Shown: piece after piece, positions 36,973 to 43,588 of the stretch | Numbering within the stretch: position 1 is the first letter of the stretch | Layout: each line of letters begins with the position of its first letter | Assembly: GCA_963842235.1 (NCBI GenBank) | Contig: CAWJFT010000001.1 | Coordinates: 124,001-188,000, forward strand | Direction: 5' to 3' | Origin: JACDAN01 sp963842235 | GTDB lineage: Bacteria > Actinomycetota > Thermoleophilia > Gaiellales > Gaiellaceae | DNA: 64,000 nt | The notes under the pieces: model-generated | Database searches by the model: none | Told to the model about the DNA's origin: nothing | Seen by the model: the letters and a program-made list of their open reading frames with translations, nothing else | Position numbers and translations under genes: made by a program

Positions 36973-37230
36973 ATGGTGCGCACCCAGATTCAGCTCACCG
37001 ACGAACAAGCCGAAGGCCTGCGACGCCTCGCGACTGCGCAAGGCGTCTCGATGGCTGAGCTTGTGAGGGAAGGGGTGGACCATGTCCTCGAAGGGGATCA
37101 ACGCGTGCGCGCGTGGGAGCGAGCGTTGTCGGTGGTTGGGAAGTACAAGGATCCGGCGGGTGAGGCGGCCGTCGCCGAAGACCATGATCGCTATCTCGAC
37201 GAGGCCTATCTCCGCTGGCGACGCTCGTAG
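36973..37230 (+). CDS. vapB: Ribbon-helix-helix antitoxin (VapB type)
   Basis: An 85-residue protein whose first 45 residues form a ribbon-helix-helix DNA-binding domain (MVRTQIQLTDEQAEGLRRLA, then GVSMAELVREGVDHVL). The C-terminal part (GEAAVAEDHDRYLDEAYLRW) is the acidic, aromatic type of tail that wraps around VapC toxins. No ribosome site is seen, so the message may be leaderless from a start near the TATCAT box. It overlaps the toxin gene by 16 bases. Confidence 0.8.
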   Translation: MVRTQIQLTDEQAEGLRRLATAQGVSMAELVREGVDHVLEGDQRVRAWERALSVVGKYKDPAGEAAVAEDHDRYLDEAYLRWRRS

Positions 37231-37604
37231 ATACCTCGGCGCTCTACGCGCTCCTTTCGGCAAGTGACCCCGCCCACGAGCCGGCTGTTCAGACACTCAC
37301 GGATCGGATCGAGCGGGACGATCTCCTGACTCACAACTACGTGGTCGTGGAGACGAGCGCGCTCGTCCAGCGGAGGCTTGGCGCGGAAGCTGTTCGAGAC
37401 CTGCACGATCGTCTGCTGCGCCCGCTCTCGATCGTCTGGATCGACAAAGCGACACACGACGCCGCGGTCTCGGCGCTGCTCGCCGGCGGTCCGATGACGC
37501 TCGTCGATCTCGTCAGTTTCGAAGTGATGCGTCGTCTCCAGATCGAGACGGCGTTCGCGTTCGACCGGGACTTCGCACGACAGGGATTCGCGCTCGTCCC
37601 CTGA
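37215..37604 (+). CDS. vapC: PIN-domain ribonuclease toxin (VapC type)
   Basis: VapC toxins are Mg-dependent RNases. The four acidic residues of the PIN site can be seen: Asp in LVDTSALYALL, Glu in VVVETSAL, Asp in TLVDLVSFEVM and Asp in FAFDRDF. The frame upstream of 37341 holds no ATG, GTG or TTG back to a stop at 37185, although the PIN N-terminus clearly starts before 37230. A CTG at 37215 gives MATLVDTSALYALL, exactly where VapC proteins begin, and 129 residues. It overlaps vapB by 16 bases, as expected for a coupled toxin-antitoxin pair. Confidence 0.8.
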   Translation: MATLVDTSALYALLSASDPAHEPAVQTLTDRIERDDLLTHNYVVVETSALVQRRLGAEAVRDLHDRLLRPLSIVWIDKATHDAAVSALLAGGPMTLVDLVSFEVMRRLQIETAFAFDRDFARQGFALVP

Positions 37605-37628
37605 GCGATCCGGCGCGACGCGTTCTTT

Positions 37629-38021
37629 CTAGTCGCTCCACCAGCCGGGCAGTTGCTCGGCGTCCTGGAGCCCGGTGTTGGGCGCTCCGATCGCCAGGAT
37701 CTCGACGCCCTCGGGTCCTGCCTCGAAGTTCCGGGTGACTTCCTTCGGAACGCGCACGACGTCCCACTGCTTCAGCTCGACGACGTCGTCGTCGAGCTTC
37801 AAGCGTGCGCTACCGCTGAGGAGCACGTAGACCTCTTCCTGCTCCTTCTGCTTGTGCCCGAACGGCATGCGGAAGTTCGGCGCGAGGCGCTGGTAGCTGA
37901 GGCCAAGCTCATTCAGCCCGAGTGACTCGCGCGCGAAACGGGCCTCCAGGTTCGGTGAGAGCCCGAAATTGGGCGCCTGATCCTCGATTTCCTTGATGTT
38001 CTTGACTGTGTAATCGGCCAT
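37629..38021 (-). CDS. Cupin-domain protein
   Basis: A 130-residue protein with one cupin barrel: RMPFGHKQKEQEEVYVLLSG carries the first cupin motif with His and Glu ligands. ELKQWDVVRVPKEVTRNFEA carries the second motif, in which the usual His is replaced, so metal binding may be weak. The end is GLQDAEQLPGWWSD. The ATG at 38021 is chosen over longer read-through because the protein is complete from MADYTVKNI. It is the last of two co-directional genes and converges with vapC. The substrate is unknown. Confidence 0.8.
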   Translation of the reverse strand: MADYTVKNIKEIEDQAPNFGLSPNLEARFARESLGLNELGLSYQRLAPNFRMPFGHKQKEQEEVYVLLSGSARLKLDDDVVELKQWDVVRVPKEVTRNFEAGPEGVEILAIGAPNTGLQDAEQLPGWWSD

Positions 38022-38031
38022 GGCCGCGATC

Positions 38032-39000
38032 CTATTCGGCGGCGGGCACCTCGACCGGACGACCATCTGCCTCGAGGTGCGGCTCGGAGAAGATGCAGTC
38101 CACGTGGATCGCGGCCTCGTTGTCGCCGCCGTAGCCGCCGGTGTTGCGTCCAATCGCCACGTGCGCCGTCCGAGCGGCCTTTTCGTCCAGGAGGGCATGT
38201 CCGCGGGGTTGGAAGCCCGGGTGGAAGCCGAGTCCCAGCTCGGCGATGACGTCGGCTCCTGCGCCGGCGTCAGCCACGAGCTCGCGGAGCATCTGCGCTG
38301 CCCGGCCGCCCTCGATCGAGACCGCCCGGCCGCGCTCGAAGCGGAGCGTCACAGGCGTGTCGACCAGGCCCTCGACTGTGTAGGGGATCGTGAGGTCGAC
38401 GACCAGTACGCCGTCCGCGCCGTCGGCGAGCGGCGCCACGAACACCTCGCCGGCGGGAAAGTTCGCGCCCTCGCCCGCCTCGAGCGGAAGGGCGTCGCTC
38501 AGCCAGGGCCGGCCCTCGACCCCGAGGGTGAGATCCGTGCCCGCCTTACCCGTGACATGGATTTCCTTCGCTCCTTCGAGCTGCGCGAGCAACTGTCTCG
38601 CCGGCTCCTCGAGTGCAGGCTGCGGCTGCGAGAGCTCGTTCTCGAGCAGCTCGGGCGTGATCAGCGCGAGGTAAATCTCGCGTCCGCCGTGTCCGACCAT
38701 CGTCTCCAGGACTTCAAAGCGCGCTGAGGCCTCGTCGCCCACGGGGTTCCGGGATAGGAAGAAGCACAGCGTCGCCTCACTCGCGCCTTCGATCACGCCG
38801 GGCGGCGGGTGTTCCAGTGGCCGATTCGGGCCGGCCCAGAGCTCGAGACGAGGCCGACCGCCGGACTGCCTGACCGCATCGGCGAGCTCAGACCCCTGCT
38901 CGACGAGCGGCTCGTCCACGATCACGAGCACTCGCTCATCTGACTCGAGTCGCCCTGCCTCGATCAGGTTCCGGCACCAGCCTTTCAGCTCATCGGCCAC
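38032..39000 (-). CDS. M29-like aminopeptidase family protein
   Basis: A 322-residue protein like leucyl aminopeptidases of the M29 (AmpS/PepS/aminopeptidase T) group. The C-terminal third carries IAELGLGFHPGFQPRGHALL and IGRNTGGYGGDNEAAIHVDC, which match the metal-site region (Glu, His, His, Asp) of this family. The middle has the beta-rich FPAGEVFVAP segment. The GTG at 39000 is chosen, since sequence upstream of it is low-quality read-through. Length is shorter than the usual ~410, so the first family segment may be reduced. It lies 10 bases upstream of the cupin gene. Confidence 0.75.
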   Translation of the reverse strand: MADELKGWCRNLIEAGRLESDERVLVIVDEPLVEQGSELADAVRQSGGRPRLELWAGPNRPLEHPPPGVIEGASEATLCFFLSRNPVGDEASARFEVLETMVGHGGREIYLALITPELLENELSQPQPALEEPARQLLAQLEGAKEIHVTGKAGTDLTLGVEGRPWLSDALPLEAGEGANFPAGEVFVAPLADGADGVLVVDLTIPYTVEGLVDTPVTLRFERGRAVSIEGGRAAQMLRELVADAGAGADVIAELGLGFHPGFQPRGHALLDEKAARTAHVAIGRNTGGYGGDNEAAIHVDCIFSEPHLEADGRPVEVPAAE

Positions 39001-39173
39001 GCAGCCATCCTCGCAGGCCCCGGCGCTACGGGGCTGACGTTGACATCGACCTGACTCCAGAGCCCGAGGGGCAGCAATCCCGAATCGGCCGCCCACGTTT
39101 TCCGGCGCGGAAGAAACCGAAATCTCCTCGCGTCTAGAGGTGCTTGGTCAACTCCGATGTGAGGGAGGATTTC

Positions 39174-39848
39174 GTGAGGAAGCTACCGACACGCGTTGTG
39201 CGCCAGTCGCCCGCATTGATCGTCGCAATGCTCGCACTGTTCGTGGCGCTCACCGGCACGGCAGTAGCGACAACCTCGGCGCTGATTACCGGCGCCAACA
39301 TCAAGAACGGGTCGATCACGGGAGCTGACGTCAAGAACAAGTCCTTGACGTCAGCTGACGTTAAAGGCCAACTGCGCGGTCCTCGCGGCCTTTCTGGCGC
39401 GCCCGGCGCGCAGGGCGCGAAGGGCGACAAGGGCGACAAGGGCGACAAGGGGGACAAGGGGGACAAGGGCGACCAGGGTCCCGGCGCTCGCTGGGCCCTC
39501 ATCAACGCGAACGGAACGATCGCTGAGCAATCCGGTGGGATCTCCGTCACATCGTCTGCTGGGAACGGGGGCTACTGGATCAACTTCGGCTCAGACATCT
39601 CACGCAAGATGGTCCATGTATCGATTCGCGCGTTCGACGGGTATGCCCAAGCGCTTCAGTGCGCCGGTCCAACGGGCGTTGGATGTTCGCCAGGTGGCGA
39701 TACAAACCATGTCTTCGTGTATACGCACAACCCTGACGGGAGTCCTGTAGATCACGCGTTCTATGTCGCGGTCGTGGGTCCTGACGGTATTGGCACTGGC
39801 GCAACAGCATTGACGCCTGTCGGCGCGAACCCCGCTTCCGCAGGCTAG
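39174..39848 (+). CDS. Secreted collagen-like protein A
   Basis: A 224-residue exported protein. The N-terminus has a hydrophobic signal/anchor (IVAMLALFVALTGTAVATTS). Next come short repeating units (ITGANIKNGSITGADVKNKS) of a kind found in many Thermoleophilia surface proteins, then a Gly-X-Y stretch with seven KGD triplets (39418-39470), and a beta-rich C-terminal domain of about 110 residues with a Cys pair. The GTG at 39174 has GAGGGAGGAT upstream. It is a paralogue of the genes at 40169 and 42861. Its N-terminal DNA is similar to that at 40169 but the C-terminal domain differs. Confidence 0.75.
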   Translation: MRKLPTRVVRQSPALIVAMLALFVALTGTAVATTSALITGANIKNGSITGADVKNKSLTSADVKGQLRGPRGLSGAPGAQGAKGDKGDKGDKGDKGDKGDQGPGARWALINANGTIAEQSGGISVTSSAGNGGYWINFGSDISRKMVHVSIRAFDGYAQALQCAGPTGVGCSPGGDTNHVFVYTHNPDGSPVDHAFYVAVVGPDGIGTGATALTPVGANPASAG

Positions 39849-39861
39849 GAACGGTGCAATT

Positions 39862-39902
39862 GGGTCAGGCCTTGCGTCGCGGCCGGCGCAAGGGCCTGAC
39901 CC
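39862..39902 (+). terminator. Hairpin after collagen-like gene A
   Basis: GGGTCAGGCC-TTGCG pairs with CGCAA-GGGCCTGACCC with one bulge, around a G+C-rich loop. It begins 14 bases after the stop codon. Confidence 0.6.
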
Positions 39903-39906
39903 GCTC

Positions 39907-40083
39907 TCAGGAGCCCCGGCCGATCCATTCCTCTCCGCCCTCGTAGAGCTCCTTCTTCCACAGCGGGACGCGCTCCTTCAGCTCGTCGATCACGTCTCGG
40001 CAGGCTGAGAGCGCGTCGTGCCTGTGCACGGCCGAGACCGCGATCGCCACCGAGACGTCGCCGACCTCACAGCGGCCCACGTT
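39907..40083 (-). pseudogene. Truncated duplicate of the moaE 3' end
   Basis: Read on the minus strand this encodes VGRCEVGDVSVAIAVSAVHR and then the C-terminal sequence of the MoaE part of the fusion at 41026-41655, ending GEEWIGRGS and a TGA. Only the last 57 codons exist; no start codon or upstream MoaE sequence remains. Bases 39911-40081 match 41030-41200 with about seven differences in 171. Several differences are silent or conservative (Ala/Val, Gln/His), so the copy is recent. It is not expected to be expressed. Confidence 0.85.
39911..40081 (+). repeat. Direct repeat, copy 1 (171 bases, moaE 3' end)
   Basis: Matches 41030-41200 at about 96 percent by eye, same length and orientation. 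Sequence outside the repeat shows no similarity on either side. The two copies flank collagen-like gene B. Confidence 0.9.
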
Positions 40084-40168
40084 CGGCTCTAGGAAAACGA
40101 AAGAAAACGCCTCAAACTTGGCCCTGAACCGACTGCGTGTCCGAGACAGTGGTGAGGAGGAGAAGATC

Positions 40169-40960
40169 TTGAACAAGAAGCTTGGACGTGGCATGCGGGT
40201 GTCGCCCGCGATGTTCGTGGCGATGCTCGCACTGTTCGTTGCATTGACCGGTACTGCGGTAGCCACTACATCGGCGCTCGTCACGGGCGCCCAGATCAAG
40301 AACAGCTCGATCACGGGCGCTGACGTCAAGAACAAGTCGCTCACCAGCAAGGACATCAAGGGGCAACTACGCGGCCCTCGAGGCCTTAGGGGCCTCAAAG
40401 GCGACAAGGGCGACAAGGGCGACGCGGGCGTGCCGAATCCGAACGCAGACAAGCTCGACGGCTTCGACGCCAACAGTCTCACACGAGTCGCTAGGGGTGC
40501 TGGCGTCGTGTTTCCTGGAGCGACGGTCCCGCTTCCGAACTCGACCTGCGATTCGTTCGTGGACATCGCTTCGGTGAACATCACAGCGCCCAGCACTGGT
40601 TTCGTTCAAGTTACGTCTGACATGACGGCACGAAGGTTTGCGACCGGAGGGTCTGGGACAGTCGGCGCACGTCTCTCGGCCAGCAGCGGCGAAGCTTCAG
40701 TGCTCATATTCGGTTCCGCCGGCACGAGTCCGGGACAAACCATTCTCGTCCCGCTTAGCCCAACATGGCTCTTCCCTGTGGCTGCCGCGGGCACGTTCAC
40801 CGTCACCCTCCAGGGCTGCGCATACGTCGACGAGGCCGATGCGTTCGACGGGAAGATAACGGCGGTATTCTCGCCGTTCGGTCCGACCGGCACCGGTACG
40901 CTCGGGTCGTCCGCGCTGTCGAAGGTCGGCTCGTCCCTCGACCCCGCACTCTCCGAGTAG
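40169..40960 (+). CDS. Secreted collagen-like protein B
   Basis: A 263-residue exported protein, paralogue of protein A. Similar N-terminus (FVAMLALFVALTGTAVATTS), the same short repeats (VTGAQIKNSSITGADVKNKS), and a shorter Gly-X-Y stretch (GPRGLRGLKGDKGDKGDAG). A linker of the type NADKLDGFDANSL common in this protein group leads to a C-terminal beta domain unrelated to that of A. The start is TTG at 40169 behind GAGGAGGAGAAG; the longer frame to 40118 is not needed. It lies between two copies of a 171-base repeat and ends in a good terminator, so it may be a recent arrival. Confidence 0.75.
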   Translation: MNKKLGRGMRVSPAMFVAMLALFVALTGTAVATTSALVTGAQIKNSSITGADVKNKSLTSKDIKGQLRGPRGLRGLKGDKGDKGDAGVPNPNADKLDGFDANSLTRVARGAGVVFPGATVPLPNSTCDSFVDIASVNITAPSTGFVQVTSDMTARRFATGGSGTVGARLSASSGEASVLIFGSAGTSPGQTILVPLSPTWLFPVAAAGTFTVTLQGCAYVDEADAFDGKITAVFSPFGPTGTGTLGSSALSKVGSSLDPALSE

Positions 40961-40979
40961 GACGAAGAGACTGCAAACT

Positions 40980-41015
40980 GAGGCCCGCCGTCTTTCGAGG
41001 CGGCGGGCCTCTTTT
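40980..41015 (+). terminator. Rho-independent terminator after collagen-like gene B
   Basis: GAGGCCCGCCG and CGGCGGGCCTC form an 11-bp stem with a ten-base loop, followed by TTTT. It lies between convergent genes. Confidence 0.85.
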
Positions 41016-41025
41016 CAAAGGCCAC

Positions 41026-41655
41026 CTACGAGCCGCGGCCGATCCATTCCTCTCCGCCCTCGTAGAGCTCCTTCTTCCACAGCGGGACGCGCTCCTTCAG
41101 CTCGTCGATGACATCGCGGCAGGCTGAGAGCGCGTCCTGCCTGTGCGCGGCCGAGACCGCGATCGCCACCGAGACATCGCCGACCTCACAGCGGCCCACG
41201 CGATGCGCGATCGCGACCTCGCACAGGTCGTAGCGCTCCTTCACCCCGTCGGCGATCTCGGCCATCACTTTCTCGGCCATCCCGCCGTAGGCCTCGTACT
41301 CGAGCGCGATCACCTCGCGACCACGCGACTGCCGCCGCACCGTGCCCTGGAAAGTCGCGATCGCCCCGGCGCGCTCGTCCTCGACCTCTGCGATCACGGC
41401 AGCGAGATCCGGCGCCTCCTCGACGAGCCGGAACGCGCCACCGGAGACCGGCGGGATCACCGCGACCTCGTCCCCCTCAGCCAGCTCGCGGTCGCGCTCG
41501 GCGTATTCCTGGTTGACCGCATAGAGCAGACCCGCGGGTTCCTCGCCGAGGCCCAATGCCGGCCACACGTCGGCCACCGACGAGGCGTCGATCTCGCGCT
41601 CACCCCAACCCGCGCGCTCACGCAGCCCGGCGAACAAACGAACGCGAACCTTCAC
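41026..41655 (-). CDS. moaX: MoaD-MoaE fusion (molybdopterin synthase)
   Basis: Molybdopterin synthase moves sulfur from the MoaD C-terminus to precursor Z. Here both subunits are in one 209-residue chain. MoaD spans residues 1-73 (VKVRVRLFAGLRERAG to PPVSGG) and MoaE spans 74-209 (FRLVEEAPDLAAVIAEVEDE, GAIATFQGTVRRQSRGREV, YEAYGGMAEK, RVPLWKKELYEGGEEWI). Mycobacterial MoaX is the known parallel and is cut after the Gly-Gly to free the MoaD terminus. The GTG at 41655 overlaps the L,D-transpeptidase stop by 4 bases. Its 3' end is part of a duplication (see 39907). Confidence 0.93.
   Translation of the reverse strand: MKVRVRLFAGLRERAGWGEREIDASSVADVWPALGLGEEPAGLLYAVNQEYAERDRELAEGDEVAVIPPVSGGAFRLVEEAPDLAAVIAEVEDERAGAIATFQGTVRRQSRGREVIALEYEAYGGMAEKVMAEIADGVKERYDLCEVAIAHRVGRCEVGDVSVAIAVSAAHRQDALSACRDVIDELKERVPLWKKELYEGGEEWIGRGS
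41030..41200 (+). repeat. Direct repeat, copy 2 (171 bases, within moaX)
   Basis: This copy is inside the intact moaX gene; the partner is 39911-40081. The copies are 1,119 bases apart. Confidence 0.9.
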
Positions 41656-42755
41656 GCGTAGACGCGGACGACCGAGCCGTAGCCCCACCGCTCGCGCAGG
41701 CCCGTCGCGAGCCACATCGGCACCCGCACGCACCCGTGGCTCGCCGGCCACGGCGGCACCTCCGGATAGCCGTGGATCGCGAACCCGCGCAGGAAGTACA
41801 TGGGCTGCCAGAGCACCCAGCTCCAACCGGCGACCTCGCTGTAGACGTGCCAGGTCCCGACCGGCGTGTTCCCGGTCGCCCCAGTGGAAGCATGGATCAC
41901 GCGCTCGACACGGCCGCCGCGGACCTCCATTACCACCTGCCGCGACTTGTCGACCTCGAGGTAGTCACCGCTTCGAACCCGAGGCTCGGGAACGGATGCC
42001 CGGGAAAGCGCCCGCCAGAACGCAGCATCGACACGCCCCGTCCGCGGCATCCAGTTCACCTTCTGGAACGCGAGCACGGCCTCGTAGGTCCTGTAGCCGA
42101 AACCGGCGTCGATGCCCGGCAACGCGTAGTGAAGCTGCCAGAGCCGCTGCTTCAACGCGAGCACCGCCGGCCCGTGCGCGCCCATCTGCAGCGCGGGAAG
42201 TGGCAGCTGGACGCGAACCTTGCGCGCCACCGCCACGTAGCCGCGCCTCGGCCGCAGCCGCAATCGCCCGACGAAACGGGGCCCGCCCGAGGTCGGCACG
42301 AGCGCACGAAAACGTCCGCCGGGCCCGACGCGCACCGGCTTGCGCCCGAGCACCAGGCGTCCCGCACGAGCCGGCAGTAGCCGTCCGACCACGAACACGC
42401 GCTGCCCGAACAGTCGCCGGCCGACGATCCGACTTCGAAGCCGCGGCTGCAGGCGGAGCAGCACGGGGGCCGAGTCTCCGAGGGCGGTCCGGGCGACGAA
42501 ACGTCCCGGCGTACGCGCGTGAAGATCGAAGACAAAAGCGCCTCCGCTGGAAACCGTTGAGCGAACGGCGACGCCGTCTCGAACGAGGAGCACCTGTAGT
42601 GGCGAGACCGAGGCGATCGACCCGCGGAAGCGAACCATGTCGTCAAACCGCGCGACTCGGTGATCGGCTCGCAACGTGACGTTCGCAGCCCAACCGGGCG
42701 CGGCAAGCACGAGCCCGCCGACCGCCGCCGCCAGAAGCGCAAGCCTCCGCATCAC
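41652..42755 (-). CDS. L,D-transpeptidase with peptidoglycan-binding domain
   Basis: This enzyme type makes 3-3 peptide cross-links or attaches proteins in the wall. The 367-residue protein has a signal peptide (about residues 1-23, ending APGWAA) and a beta-rich N-terminal part. A PG_binding_1 domain follows (LALKQRLWQLHY, GYRTYEAVLAFQK). The C-terminal YkuD domain has the catalytic motif AIHGYPEVPPWPASHGCVRV with the His and Cys. The start is GTG 42755 or ATG 42752, both just after AAGAGGA. It is followed by moaX with a 4-base overlap, although the functions are unrelated. Confidence 0.92.
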   Translation of the reverse strand: MMRRLALLAAAVGGLVLAAPGWAANVTLRADHRVARFDDMVRFRGSIASVSPLQVLLVRDGVAVRSTVSSGGAFVFDLHARTPGRFVARTALGDSAPVLLRLQPRLRSRIVGRRLFGQRVFVVGRLLPARAGRLVLGRKPVRVGPGGRFRALVPTSGGPRFVGRLRLRPRRGYVAVARKVRVQLPLPALQMGAHGPAVLALKQRLWQLHYALPGIDAGFGYRTYEAVLAFQKVNWMPRTGRVDAAFWRALSRASVPEPRVRSGDYLEVDKSRQVVMEVRGGRVERVIHASTGATGNTPVGTWHVYSEVAGWSWVLWQPMYFLRGFAIHGYPEVPPWPASHGCVRVPMWLATGLRERWGYGSVVRVYA

Positions 42756-42860
42756 TTCCTCTTATAGAGGTTCTGCCGCTGGATTCCTCCGAGGGTGACC
42801 TCCGGCTCGCCGCTCAGAATGGCGCGCGCATCCGTTCGCCGTCGACAGAGGAGGAACCAC

Positions 42861-43532
42861 ATGAAACGAATCGTGGGTCTGCGGCCCTCGCCCGCCCTGG
42901 TCATCTCATGCATTGCCTTGGCGATCGCACTCGGCGGCACGAGCTATGCCGCCGTCAACCTGGCGCCCGGAACCGTCGGGACGAAGCAGCTGAAGAGAGG
43001 CGCCGTGACCTCGTTGAAGGTGAAGGATCGCTCGCTGCTCGCAAGGGACTTCAAGCTCGGCCAACTCCCGAGAGGCCTGCGCGGGCTCAAAGGCGACAAG
43101 GGCGACAAGGGCGACGCCGGAGCTCCGGGTGCCGCCGGCCGCTCGGCGCTCACACCCCTCCAGTCGGGAGAGACGATTCGGGGGACGATCGGCACCCGGG
43201 AGAACAACCTCGTTGCCGCAGATGAGATCGGCGTGACGGCGACCTTCCCGATCCCGACAGCAATCGCACTCGACGATGCCCACGTGAATGTCGACGGGAA
43301 CGACGAAGCGGCTGGGGAATGCGCGGGAACGGCGTCGAACCCGACGGCCGCGCCGGGCTACGTCTGCGTCTATCCGTGGTTCCAAGCGAACGTCGAAGCC
43401 GCGAGCCCCGACGGTGTGATCTGGGGCGATGACGCAGCGGCGGCCGAAAAGTGGGGCTTCCAGGTCTCGCTCAAGGCAGAGGCCGAGGGCTTTACCGCCT
43501 GGTTCGCCAACTGGGCGTACACGGCGCCGTAG
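42861..43532 (+). CDS. Secreted collagen-like protein C
   Basis: A 223-residue exported protein, a more distant paralogue of A and B. The N-terminus has PSPALVISCIALAIALGGTS, then AAVNLAPGTVGTKQLKRGAV (the related short-repeat region) and a short Gly-X-Y stretch GLRGLKGDKGDKGDAGAPG. A C-terminal domain of about 120 residues with a Cys pair (ECAG and YVCVYPW) follows. The ATG at 42861 has GAGGAGGAACC upstream, very like the ribosome site of the gene at 36252. It diverges from the L,D-transpeptidase. Confidence 0.75.
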   Translation: MKRIVGLRPSPALVISCIALAIALGGTSYAAVNLAPGTVGTKQLKRGAVTSLKVKDRSLLARDFKLGQLPRGLRGLKGDKGDKGDAGAPGAAGRSALTPLQSGETIRGTIGTRENNLVAADEIGVTATFPIPTAIALDDAHVNVDGNDEAAGECAGTASNPTAAPGYVCVYPWFQANVEAASPDGVIWGDDAAAAEKWGFQVSLKAEAEGFTAWFANWAYTAP

Positions 43533-43538
43533 ACAAGC

Positions 43539-43569
43539 CGCCCGGCGCCTCCCAACGAGGCGCCGGGCG
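43539..43569 (+). terminator. Hairpin terminator after collagen-like gene C
   Basis: A perfect 13-bp stem (CGCCCGGCGCCTC and complement) with the loop CCAAC starts six bases after the stop. No U-run. Confidence 0.75.
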
Positions 43570-43588
43570 TCCCGACTAACCTCCGTTT

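Noticed and set aside
39418..39470. Tandem GGCGACAAG repeats as a possible CRISPR or satellite array
   Set aside because: They are in frame with a protein and encode the Gly-Asp-Lys triplets of a collagen-like region.
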